This document shows positions 1 to 5,221 of a DNA stretch of 8,137 nucleotides, piece after piece. The stretch lies in assembly GCA_050943675.1 (NCBI GenBank), contig JBMNPP010000125.1, positions 1 through 8,137 on the forward strand, given 5' to 3'. The DNA comes from Brooklawnia sp050943675 (GTDB taxonomy: Bacteria; Actinomycetota; Actinomycetes; Propionibacteriales; Propionibacteriaceae). Below the pieces are notes generated by a model. That model made no database searches and was not told the DNA's origin. It saw nothing but the letters and a program-made list of their open reading frames with translations. Made by a program: the position numbers and the translations under genes. Each line of letters begins with the position of its first letter. The first letter of the stretch is position 1.

Positions 1-358
1 CGTCGCCGCCCTCGATGCGGGCCCCCAGTGCGGTCTCGCCATAGCCGCCCAGCGCCGGTCCGGCCACTGATGAGGTGGCTGGTTCCACGCTCTGGGCGCC
101 GGCAGCCTGTTCCACGGCCCGGGTGATGGCGGTTCGTTCGTCGGCGTTGATCTGGGAGGCGCTGAGTACTCCTCGCGCCTTATCCTGCATCACCACTACC
201 TGCGCGCGTTGGGCCTGGTAGGCCCCAGTGGACAACTGGATGAGGCCATCCAGCAGTGCACCCAGGAACATCAGCAGGATCGCGATCAGGGAGATGGTGA
301 TGGTGGCAACCAGGAAGCGTCCTGGGGTACGGCGCAGTTCTCTGAGTGCGAGTCTCAT
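1..358 (-). CDS. FtsX-like ABC transporter permease, N-terminal part (runs off left edge)
   Basis: Only the first 119 codons are in the window. The protein begins MRLALRELRRTPGRFL, a short basic amphipathic start typical of FtsX/MacB/DevC-type permeases. It is followed by a hydrophobic segment at about residues 15-36 (TM1) and then the beginning of a large extracytoplasmic domain. The ATG (358-356) overlaps the TGA of the preceding permease in an ATGA junction, so the two are translationally coupled and probably form a heteromeric permease pair. The cognate ATPase is not visible and should lie beyond position 1. Substrate is unknown; family members export peptides, lipids or drugs, or act in cell-envelope mechanotransduction. 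Family assignment rests on the visible N-terminal pattern and the paired neighbour. Confidence 0.85.
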   Translation of the reverse strand, partial: MRLALRELRRTPGRFLVATITISLIAILLMFLGALLDGLIQLSTGAYQAQRAQVVVMQDKARGVLSASQINADERTAITRAVEQAAGAQSVEPATSSVAGPALGGYGETALGARIEGGD

Positions 359-1488
359 CGGGGGCCTCCGGGCTTGGTAGCGGCGAGTGGGTCGATGGCC
401 AGGACGCGACGCACCGCGCCCAGCGATGCAATCAACCCCAGGCTCAGCAGGGTGGAAGTCCAGATCAGGACGGCCTTCGGGTCGAAGGCGATCCGCAGGG
501 TGCCGATCTCGACCAGACCGGCCAGTGCATACAGGGCCACCCCGGCAGCGATTCCGCCACCCAGGATCGCCAGCACCTGCCAGACCAGTGCGCTGACCAG
601 CACCCGACTGCGGGCACCGACCGCGCGCATCAACGTCAGCGACCGGGATTTCTGCAGGGTGATGATCAGGAAGAACAGCCCGGCCACCAGGGGCACCACG
701 AAGCCGAACAGCCCGAGGATCAAACCGAAGGACGTGTTCACCTGCGCGGCGCCGGGGAACTCGTCGGCCGCCTGCTCAGCGGTCATGGGGTCCAGGTCGG
801 TGGAGGCCGAACGGAGTGCGTCTATGGTCAGTTGCGGCGCACCGTCCGGCACGACAGCCATCATGTTCGGCAGGACGGCCCGGGCTGCCGGTTCCAGCGC
901 GGTCACCAGTTGTTCCCAGGACTGCCAGTCGAGCATCAGGGTGGCACCGACCGACAACTGGATGTGCTCTGCCAGACCAACCACGGTTACTTCGAGTTCC
1001 GAGGGGCCCTCAGCGTCCTGGTCGACGGGGATGCTGACGACCTCACCGAGGGAGTAGTCGGATGCCGAGCCGACGGCTTCGAGCGGGGAGCCCGGGAGTC
1101 GTCCGTTGGTCAGGGTGTTCGGACCACCCACACCCGCGTCCTGGTACCCCCACAAGGTGGCGCTGACCTCGTCATCAGGCGATTTCTCGGTTGATTCCAG
1201 CACCACAGTGCGCAGGCCGATCGGTGCCGCAGAAGCAACGGTTTCCTCGGCTTCGATGGCGGTGGCCATCTCGGGGGTGATGATGCTGCCCTGCGGGGAC
1301 CGCAACGCGTCCGTGGCGTAAACCAGGATCGGGGCCGACTGGTTGGTTATGGCGCCATTGAATGAGGTCACCAGCGCAGCTGCCAGGGCCTGCTGGACGA
1401 GGATGAGGAAAACCAGGAGGCTGACCGCTACCCCGAGCAGGGTGAATTTCACCGGTGCTCGCAGCATCTCCTTGATGGCAAGAAACAT
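355..1488 (-). CDS. FtsX-like ABC transporter permease
   Basis: A 377-residue membrane protein with the four-TM FtsX/MacB/DevC layout: TM1 at about 14-38, a large extracytoplasmic domain at about 40-250, then TM2 about 254-278, TM3 about 298-325 and TM4 about 339-358. The family signatures are SLTLMRAVGA (about 283-292), in the cytoplasmic loop after TM2 that contacts the ATPase, and VRRVLAIDPLAA (about 359-370) at the C-terminus. The start MFLAIKEMLRAPVKF resembles DevC-type permeases. The ATG at 1488 has AGGA about eight bases upstream. It lies 73 bp downstream of the marR stop on the same strand and overlaps the next permease by four bases, giving a marR-permease-permease operon. Regulation is probably through the MarR protein. 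The substrate cannot be read from sequence. Confidence 0.92.
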   Translation of the reverse strand: MFLAIKEMLRAPVKFTLLGVAVSLLVFLILVQQALAAALVTSFNGAITNQSAPILVYATDALRSPQGSIITPEMATAIEAEETVASAAPIGLRTVVLESTEKSPDDEVSATLWGYQDAGVGGPNTLTNGRLPGSPLEAVGSASDYSLGEVVSIPVDQDAEGPSELEVTVVGLAEHIQLSVGATLMLDWQSWEQLVTALEPAARAVLPNMMAVVPDGAPQLTIDALRSASTDLDPMTAEQAADEFPGAAQVNTSFGLILGLFGFVVPLVAGLFFLIITLQKSRSLTLMRAVGARSRVLVSALVWQVLAILGGGIAAGVALYALAGLVEIGTLRIAFDPKAVLIWTSTLLSLGLIASLGAVRRVLAIDPLAATKPGGPR

Positions 1489-1561
1489 GATGTGGTCCTA
1501 GATGTTTGGGGTTCATACGGGCGTCGATCGGCGGGTTGATTGCAGATTTTGTGCACCAAGC

Positions 1562-2149
1562 CTAGGCCCGCCGGCGGGCAAGGGACTTTGGGTGGGGTGG
1601 CTGACCGGTCGGGTCACGGGGTGGGTTTGTGGTGGGCCAATTCTTCGGATGGTTGGCGGGTCGGAGGGCCGGAAGGGCCTGCATGTATTCCATTTCCTTC
1701 GTCATGGCTGCCAGGAAGTCGATCACTGCGGGCCTACAGTGTTCCGGGACTGCTTGGGCGATCTTCTCCAGCCGGGCATGCATTTCGGTGAGCCGCTCGC
1801 GTACCTCGTCATGGGCGTGAGTTGTGGCGCGGATTGCCAGTGAGCGGCGGTCCCGCTGGTTGGGGACCCGCTCGACATGCCCAGACTCGGTTAGGCGATC
1901 AAGCAATTTGGTGGTGGATGCGGTCGAAATGCCCAGGTGCTCGGCGATCTCGCGTGGTGAGGCAAGTTCCCCGGTCATCTCGGCGGCGATGACGTGCTGT
2001 AGCGCCTCTACGTCCCGCAAGTTCATCCGCATGCCAGCGCTGAGTTCTCTGCGCATCTTGTCCTCAGCGGCTCTGAAGCGCCTGAGGGCTTGCAGCACGA
2101 CAGTCTGATCAAGGTCCCATCCCCAATAGTCGTTGGGCCGTTCGCTCAT
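1562..2149 (-). CDS. MarR-family winged-helix transcriptional regulator
   Basis: A 195-residue protein with a MarR fold. An N-terminal dimerisation helix (about 12-36) precedes the winged helix-turn-helix: helix-turn-helix about 65-88 (SPREIAEHLGISTASTTKLLDRL), then the wing about 90-107, which carries the family's basic NQRDRR. C-terminal dimerisation helices run from about 112 to 157. Beyond these lies a Pro- and Arg-rich tail of about 35 residues, making it longer than the usual 140-160 residues. The ATG at 2149 follows a GGGGAAG ribosome binding site. It is first in an operon with two ABC permease genes, an arrangement common for repressors that sense a ligand and control an exporter. Autoregulation is likely because a palindrome sits inside its own promoter. 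The ligand is unknown. Confidence 0.92.
   Translation of the reverse strand: MSERPNDYWGWDLDQTVVLQALRRFRAAEDKMRRELSAGMRMNLRDVEALQHVIAAEMTGELASPREIAEHLGISTASTTKLLDRLTESGHVERVPNQRDRRSLAIRATTHAHDEVRERLTEMHARLEKIAQAVPEHCRPAVIDFLAAMTKEMEYMQALPALRPANHPKNWPTTNPPRDPTGQPPHPKSLARRRA
1566..1579. repeat. 14-bp perfect GC palindrome at the end of the marR gene
   Basis: GCCCGCCGGCGGGC is a perfect self-complementary palindrome. It overlaps the last codons of marR (the LARRRA tail) immediately before its stop codon on the minus strand. No T-run follows in the direction of transcription, so it does not look like a complete intrinsic terminator. It could form a stem that attenuates or processes the marR-permease transcript, or protects the 3' end of a shortened marR mRNA. 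Confidence 0.5.
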
Positions 2150-2199
2150 TGCTTCCCCGCTCCGGCTGTCGTTGGGCCTGGTGCCCGTATTCCTCTGTT

Positions 2200-2253
2200 T
2201 AGTTACTATACTTACTAGCAGCTAGATAAACAAGTAGTTAGACAAGCTAGTTA
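2200..2253. promoter_or_regulatory. Candidate MarR operators over the marR promoter
   Basis: CTAGC-A-GCTAG (2215-2225) is a perfect palindrome lying wholly between the -35 and -10 elements. TAGT-T-ACTA (2200-2208) is a second one overlapping the -10 box. The hexamer TAGTTA occurs three times (2200-2205, 2235-2240, 2248-2253). This cluster is the expected footprint region for an autorepressing MarR dimer; binding here would block RNA polymerase. Assignment to this MarR protein is inferred from position only. Confidence 0.55.
2205..2233 (-). promoter_or_regulatory. Promoter of the marR-ABC permease operon
   Basis: On the minus strand TTGTTT (2233-2228) and TATAGT (2210-2205) are separated by exactly 17 bases, the optimal spacing. 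The -10 matches TATAAT at five of six positions; the -35 matches only the leading TTG. Transcription would start around 2198, leaving a leader of about 50 nt to the ATG at 2149. The AT-rich stretch stands out strongly from the GC-rich surroundings. Confidence 0.7.
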
Positions 2254-2259
2254 AAAACT

Positions 2260-2419
2260 GGTCGGGATTGACTTGGTCGACCACTGAAGCCCGAAGACGA
2301 TCCTGGGTGGTGCTGCCCGGCACCTCTGGGGAAGTACCCAAATCAGCAGTCCCAAACCAGTAGAAGCCTCCTTCTCTGCACGCGCCCATCACCCCTGGGC
2401 CTCCTGGGCGGGCTTTTGA
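2260..2419. other. Intergenic stretch without a recognised gene
   Basis: Between the marR operator region and the transporter's regulatory region I see no convincing coding frame. Open frames crossing it give low-complexity Pro/Gly/Arg-rich translations without family character. A small AGAAG-CCTC-CTTCT hairpin is the only local structure noticed. It may simply separate two divergent transcription units. Confidence 0.4.
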
Positions 2420-2476
2420 TGGCAACTGGGTGGCAACCCCGGGCCAGCCTGGATGGCAACTTTGGTATTGTTGCCA
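2420..2476. repeat. Four TGGCAAC repeats, two forming an inverted repeat upstream of the riboswitch RNA
   Basis: TGGCAAC occurs at 2420-2426, 2431-2437 and 2454-2460, and its exact reverse complement GTTGCCA at 2470-2476. The last two form a 7-9-7 perfect inverted repeat directly upstream of the AT-rich CATAACTA (2477-2484), a possible -10 region. The arrangement looks like operator half-sites for a DNA-binding regulator acting on the riboswitch/transporter transcript. No regulator can be named. Confidence 0.5.
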
Positions 2477-2484
2477 CATAACTA
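2477..2484 (+). promoter_or_regulatory. Possible -10 region for the glycine riboswitch-transporter transcript
   Basis: CATAACTA is the only AT-rich hexamer-like element just upstream of the first aptamer, and would place the 5' end near 2490. No good -35 is visible at standard spacing (TGGCAA lies 17 bases upstream of CATAAC and overlaps one of the repeats). A weak promoter helped by an activator at those repeats is possible. Confidence 0.3.
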
Positions 2485-2494
2485 AAGAGGCTTT

Positions 2495-2666
2495 CGACAC
2501 GCGGCGGGAGAGACCCGCACAGCGGGCACCAAAGGAGCAACCTCCCCGGAAACTCTCAGGCAGCCATACAGCCGCGTCGAGGCCACTCTGGAAAGCAGCC
2601 ACCAGGCTCACCGACGGTGTAATGCGAGCAATTGCTCGTCCACAACTCTCAGGTCAAGTGACAGAG
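2495..2666 (+). promoter_or_regulatory. Tandem glycine riboswitch (two gcvT-type aptamers)
   Basis: Aptamer 1 is closed by P1 pairing CGCGGC (2500-2505) with GCCGCG (2571-2576). It contains GGGAGAG, a P2 hairpin CCCGC-ACA-GCGGG, the conserved CACCAAAGGAGCAA core (consensus CACCGAAGGRGCAA), and AACTCTCAGG (2551-2560). Aptamer 2 is closed by CTCTG (2586-2590) with CAGAG (2662-2666). It contains a GGAAAGC core, P2 AGCC/GGCT, CACCGACGGTGTAA, a P3 stem around GAGCAATTGCTC, and a second AACTCTCAGG (2644-2653). Spacing, order and both AACTCTCAGG cores match the cooperative tandem glycine riboswitch architecture. It lies immediately upstream of an EamA transporter rather than the glycine cleavage genes, implying glycine-dependent control of transport. 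Confidence 0.9.
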
Positions 2667-2718
2667 CGGGGGAAATGCCCGTTCTGCGTGCCGTCACCGG
2701 CATGCCTGACCTGAGGAG
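2648..2718 (+). promoter_or_regulatory. Expression platform: aptamer core pairs with the Shine-Dalgarno region
   Basis: CTCAGGTCA (2648-2656), part of the ligand-binding core of aptamer 2, is perfectly complementary to TGACCTGAG (2707-2715). That segment overlaps the ribosome binding site GAGGAG (2713-2718) of the TTG start at 2726. A second stem, GCGTGCCG/CGGCATGC (2686-2693/2698-2705, loop TCAC, one G-U pair), would nest inside and stack on it. When glycine stabilises the aptamer this pairing should be lost and the ribosome binding site exposed, giving an ON switch at translation. No U-tract terminator is visible. The fold was read by eye, not computed. Confidence 0.6.
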
Positions 2719-2725
2719 TGCAGTC

Positions 2726-3766
2726 TTGGCGCTTTCCACCCAGGAACTCTCGTACATCCCCACCCGCCCCAAATCGCTGGCCGCGCCCGCCAGCTCAGCA
2801 CCCCCAATGCATCGCAACCTGGGCATCGTCGCGATCATCGTCTCGGCATCATTGATGGGGCTGGCCGGTGTGCTTGGCCGGCTGTCCACCCCGTCTGGTG
2901 CCGTCATCGGTTCGGCCCTAACGTTCGGGCGGATGCTGGTTGGCGCCATCGGCATGCTGGTCATCCTGGCCGTCAGCCGCAGACTGCCGATGCTGCGGCA
3001 GGTACGCCTGTCCTGGTCGGTCGTGCTCGGTGGGATCTTCCTGGGGCTGTCACTGGCGACCTACCTGTCCTCAACAGTGCTCACCGACCTGGCCCGCGCT
3101 GTCGCCCTGCACTACCTCGGGCCGGTCGTTGCCACGGTCCTGGCCTGGCTGCTGCTGAAGGAACGGCCCAGCGGTACCGAACTGGTCTCGTTGTCGGTCA
3201 GCTTCGTGGGCATGATGCTCGCCGCCGGACTCATCGATTCGGCGTCGGCATTCCCCACCGAACAACGGCTGCAGGGCGACATCCTGGCTGCCGTCTCGGG
3301 CGTCCTGTACGGTGCAGCGTTGCTGTGCTACCGGTACCGCTCCGACATGCCGGCCGACGTCCGCAATTTCTGGAACTTCGTCTTCGGTGGCCTCGGTGCC
3401 GCCGCGATGGTTGCCATCACCCGCCCCGACATGTCAGGGATGACCACCACCAACTGGGCCTGGGCCGCGGTCTTCTTCGTGGTCTGCGGGCTCCTTGCGC
3501 TGGGGCTGCTGGTCATCGCCGGCAAGCACCTGCGTGCCGTCGAGTTGTCGGCCCTGTCCTACTGGGAAGTCGTGGTCGCCATGCTCCTTGGTGCGCTGGT
3601 CTATGGCGAACACATCGCCCCACTGGCCGCGACTGGTGCGGTGCTCATCGTCGTCTCAGCCGTCTGGGCGCTGCGGGCCGGTGGCCCCACGCCCCAGGCC
3701 GGCAGTGACGTGGTTGCGGCGCAGATGCCTGAGCTGGAACGCCAGTTCGAGCAGCAGGCGGCCTGA
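2726..3766 (+). CDS. EamA/DMT-family transporter under glycine riboswitch control (candidate glycine exporter)
   Basis: A 10-TM drug/metabolite transporter built of two EamA repeats of about 140 residues, with the first TM at about residues 32-51 (NLGIVAIIVSASLMGLAGVLGRL). Repeat 1 ends at the conserved LGPVVATVLAWLLLKERPSGTELVSLSVSFVGMML. Repeat 2 ends at LSYWEVVVAMLLGALVYGEHIAPLAATGAVLIVVSA, both typical EamA helix pairs. A short hydrophilic C-tail follows. I chose the TTG at 2726 because GAGGAG lies seven bases upstream and because the riboswitch expression platform targets that site. An in-frame ATG at 2675 (363 residues) has GGGGG close by but would start within the switch's 3' structure. 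Glycine control suggests export of excess glycine or a related amino acid; substrate is inferred only from the riboswitch. The gene converges on the DUF488 gene with 17 bp between them. Confidence 0.9.
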   Translation: MALSTQELSYIPTRPKSLAAPASSAPPMHRNLGIVAIIVSASLMGLAGVLGRLSTPSGAVIGSALTFGRMLVGAIGMLVILAVSRRLPMLRQVRLSWSVVLGGIFLGLSLATYLSSTVLTDLARAVALHYLGPVVATVLAWLLLKERPSGTELVSLSVSFVGMMLAAGLIDSASAFPTEQRLQGDILAAVSGVLYGAALLCYRYRSDMPADVRNFWNFVFGGLGAAAMVAITRPDMSGMTTTNWAWAAVFFVVCGLLALGLLVIAGKHLRAVELSALSYWEVVVAMLLGALVYGEHIAPLAATGAVLIVVSAVWALRAGGPTPQAGSDVVAAQMPELERQFEQQAA

Positions 3767-3788
3767 GCCAAGCCTCAGTCGACTCAGG
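3762..3788. terminator. Possible shared hairpin between convergent genes
   Basis: CCTGAG (3762-3767) can pair with CTCAGG (3783-3788), or CTGAG with CTCAG at 3774-3778. The site spans both stop codons of the convergent transporter and DUF488 genes. The stems are short and no clear T-run follows on either strand, so this is at best a weak bidirectional terminator. Confidence 0.3.
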
Positions 3789-4344
3789 GACGGTTGTCTA
3801 TTCCGCCGGGCAGTTCTTCCTGAGCAACCGGATAAGTCACGTCCTGGCCGTTCACTACTGCGAAGGATGTCAGCTTGTGCGGTCTTGGCTCAGGCCCGGC
3901 AATGATGTCCAGCACCTCCACCCCGCGCGCCAAGAGCGCGTCACCGACCAGTGAGCGGTGGCACCGCCACGGCACCGCTTCGGCGCACATGATCGCCGTT
4001 CGCCCCTGCTCGGCGATCGCCAGCAGCGCGTCGATGCCTTCCCTGAATTCCCCGGTCTGCATGTAGTCGGCGTAGTTGCGGAAAGACTGGTTGCGCCAGC
4101 CGTGATTTGTCGATTCCTTGCGGGCGGGGCGTAACCCACCGAGCGCTTTCAGGTGCTGGTAGGTGATGCCTGCATCCCGCAGTGAGGCAGCGAGTGCCTC
4201 CTGCTCGAATTGGGGGTTGTGGCGTGATCGCGGAACGGTGCGGATGTCGACGAGCTGGGTGATCTGGTTCGCCTGCAGCAGCGCAATGAGCTCCCCGATC
4301 GGTCTGGTTGAATGACCGATCGTGTGGATGGTCCCGACAGGCAC
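3784..4344 (-). CDS. DUF488 family protein
   Basis: A 186-residue soluble protein with the DUF488 hallmarks in order: TIGHST near the N-terminus (about 8-13), DIRTVPRSR (about 33-41), the GGLRP region (about 69-73), and CAEAVPWRCHRSLVGD (about 120-135) with two cysteines flanking the WRCHR motif. The length fits the family. The biochemical role of DUF488 proteins is not settled, so I give none. The GTG start at 4344 is preceded by TAGGCT (4356-4351) with exactly six bases between, as in leaderless mRNAs, and no Shine-Dalgarno is visible. It is monocistronic and convergent with the transporter gene. Confidence 0.92.
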   Translation of the reverse strand: MPVGTIHTIGHSTRPIGELIALLQANQITQLVDIRTVPRSRHNPQFEQEALAASLRDAGITYQHLKALGGLRPARKESTNHGWRNQSFRNYADYMQTGEFREGIDALLAIAEQGRTAIMCAEAVPWRCHRSLVGDALLARGVEVLDIIAGPEPRPHKLTSFAVVNGQDVTYPVAQEELPGGIDNRP

Positions 4345-4350
4345 TCACCC

Positions 4351-4356
4351 AGCCTA
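4351..4356 (-). promoter_or_regulatory. -10 element of a leaderless DUF488 transcript
   Basis: TAGGCT on the minus strand ends six bases before the GTG start at 4344. That spacing puts the transcription start on the G of the start codon. No convincing -35 hexamer is seen. Confidence 0.5.
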
Positions 4357-4774
4357 TGTGGGGCGGTGAAGGCGCCTGTCTGATGGTCCGGCCTCAGCGC
4401 GAGTGGCGGGCGTAGATTGTTGCTGACTGCAGGGCCAGCTTGATTGGGGTTGCTGAATGGACAGGCGTGAACGAGCCCGATTCCTGTTCTCGGAGCGACA
4501 GGCAGTTCCTTGGCGAGAACGCCTGGTGGCTGCTCTTGCACCTTTCGAGGTGGTCGCACCTTTGCGGACGCCCCCGCAGGCGGACGCGAGGATAGAGCGG
4601 ATTGTTCGCCTTGAACCGGCCTCTGGCGGGGTGACTACCCGCCTCGACGGATGGGGGAGCCTGCACTGACCTGCTTGACCGTGCAAGTGGGGGACCCCTA
4701 CGACTCCTTTTGGAGCAGGACCGCGGAGCCTGGAGTGGCATCCGCCACCATCCCTGGGTAACGACCGCATGGAA
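4357..4774. other. Non-coding stretch with several small hairpins
   Basis: About 420 bp separate the DUF488 promoter from the antitoxin promoter. Frames open on both strands here translate to Arg/Pro/Ser-rich sequence without family features, including a 70-residue plus frame (4457-4669). Several perfect short inverted repeats are present: CTTG/CAAG near 4675, GGGG-A-CCCC near 4690, CTCC-TTTT-GGAG near 4707, and GTGGC-ATCC-GCCAC near 4735. It may be a decayed gene or hold a small RNA; I recognise neither. Confidence 0.3.
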
Positions 4775-4817
4775 GGTAGGGGGCTCTCTACCGATCTCCT
4801 TGATTTTCGTTTACGAT
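4775..4817 (+). promoter_or_regulatory. Leaderless promoter and candidate operator of the RHH gene
   Basis: TACGAT (4812-4817) ends six bases before the ATG at 4824, so the transcript should start on the initiation codon. Just upstream is the inverted repeat GGTAG...CTACC (4775-4779/4788-4792), which covers the expected -35 area. Antitoxins with a ribbon-helix-helix fold usually repress their own promoter, so this repeat is a candidate operator. Confidence 0.45.
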
Positions 4818-4823
4818 TTGGAC

Positions 4824-5069
4824 ATGGGTGAGGCCGAAGCAAACGAAGAGCAGATCCAGGCGTGGGTTGACGAGGCCGAAACCGGCTACGACGTCGAGTC
4901 GCTGAAGCGTCGTGGCCGTGGTCGTCCGGGACGCGGCGCCGAACCGATGCAAGTGGTCGCCGTCCGGTTGACCGCCGACGAAATCGCCGCCCTTGATGCC
5001 GTGGCAGAGCGCGACCACGTGAGCCGATCCGAGGCCATCCGGCGGGCCCTGGCTGCCTTTGCCGCGTGA
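4824..5069 (+). CDS. Ribbon-helix-helix (CopG/MetJ-Arc type) antitoxin-like protein
   Basis: An 81-residue protein. Residues 1-30 are acidic then mixed (MGEAEANEEQIQAWVDEAE), a likely partner-binding arm. RGRGRPGRG (about 30-38) is a basic linker. The C-terminal half is a ribbon-helix-helix: a beta strand VVAVRLT (about 44-50), helix A ADEIAALDAVAERD, the turn HVSRSE, and helix B AIRRALAAF. Antitoxins of this layout, with an acidic N-terminus and RHH at the C-terminus, pair with BrnT-like toxins in Actinomycetota. I chose the ATG at 4824 because the family-like sequence starts there and a -10 box sits at leaderless distance; the frame is open further upstream but reads as noise. Its stop overlaps the next gene's GTG as GTGA. 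Confidence 0.85.
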   Translation: MGEAEANEEQIQAWVDEAETGYDVESLKRRGRGRPGRGAEPMQVVAVRLTADEIAALDAVAERDHVSRSEAIRRALAAFAA

Positions 5070-5221
5070 GGATTCATCCCAGTTCCCGCAAGCACGGGAT
5101 CAACGACGAAGACATGGTGCTGGCTGCCGACTGGTCACAATGGGTGCGGTACGCAGTGGCAAATATGGCTGGCGGGGTAGTCGACGATCGTGATTGCCAG
5201 CAGAGCCGCATGCGCGGGGCT
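5066..5221 (+). pseudogene. Remnant of a BrnT-like toxin gene partnered with the RHH antitoxin
   Basis: The GTG at 5066 overlaps the antitoxin stop (GTGA), the usual coupling in toxin-antitoxin operons. The first 25 or so residues (VRIHPSSRKHGINDEDMVLAAD) match the characteristic start of actinobacterial BrnT-like toxins, which begin with an IHPSARKHG-type segment. After about residue 30 the resemblance fades. The expected middle and C-terminus, usually a strand-rich core ending near an IHAM-type motif at about 80-90 residues, are missing. The frame stays open to 5476 but from 5222 runs antisense to the hydrolase gene. I read it as an eroded toxin whose 3' part was lost; a divergent functional protein of 136 residues is possible but less likely. 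Confidence 0.5.

Noticed and set aside
209..1194. Long plus-strand open frames (two of 282 codons) opposite the ABC permeases
   Set aside because: They are antisense to a clear FtsX permease pair and translate to Gln/Arg/Ser-rich sequence without domain features.
2667..2712. Rho-independent terminator as the riboswitch output
   Set aside because: The hairpin at 2686-2705 has no following T-run; the pairing with the ribosome binding site fits better.
2222..2714. Open frames on both strands across the marR-transporter gap (2222-2611 minus, 2430-2714 plus)
   Set aside because: They cross the marR promoter or the glycine riboswitch, have no ribosome binding site or family resemblance, and the RNA structure explains the sequence better.
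2675..2725. ATG at 2675 as the transporter start
   Set aside because: It is in frame and has a G-rich stretch before it, but it lies inside the predicted expression platform. The N-terminal residues it adds (MPVLRAVTGMPDLRSAV) do not look like EamA sequence. Kept as the alternative start.
4710..4823. Upstream extension of the RHH protein to 119 residues
   Set aside because: The added N-terminus reads as noise and spans the promoter and the inverted repeat; the -10 box at leaderless distance supports 4824.
4354..4842. Minus-strand 162-codon frame and plus-strand 70-codon frame (4457-4669) in the DUF488-RHH gap
   Set aside because: Arg/Ser/Pro-rich or featureless translations and no ribosome binding site.
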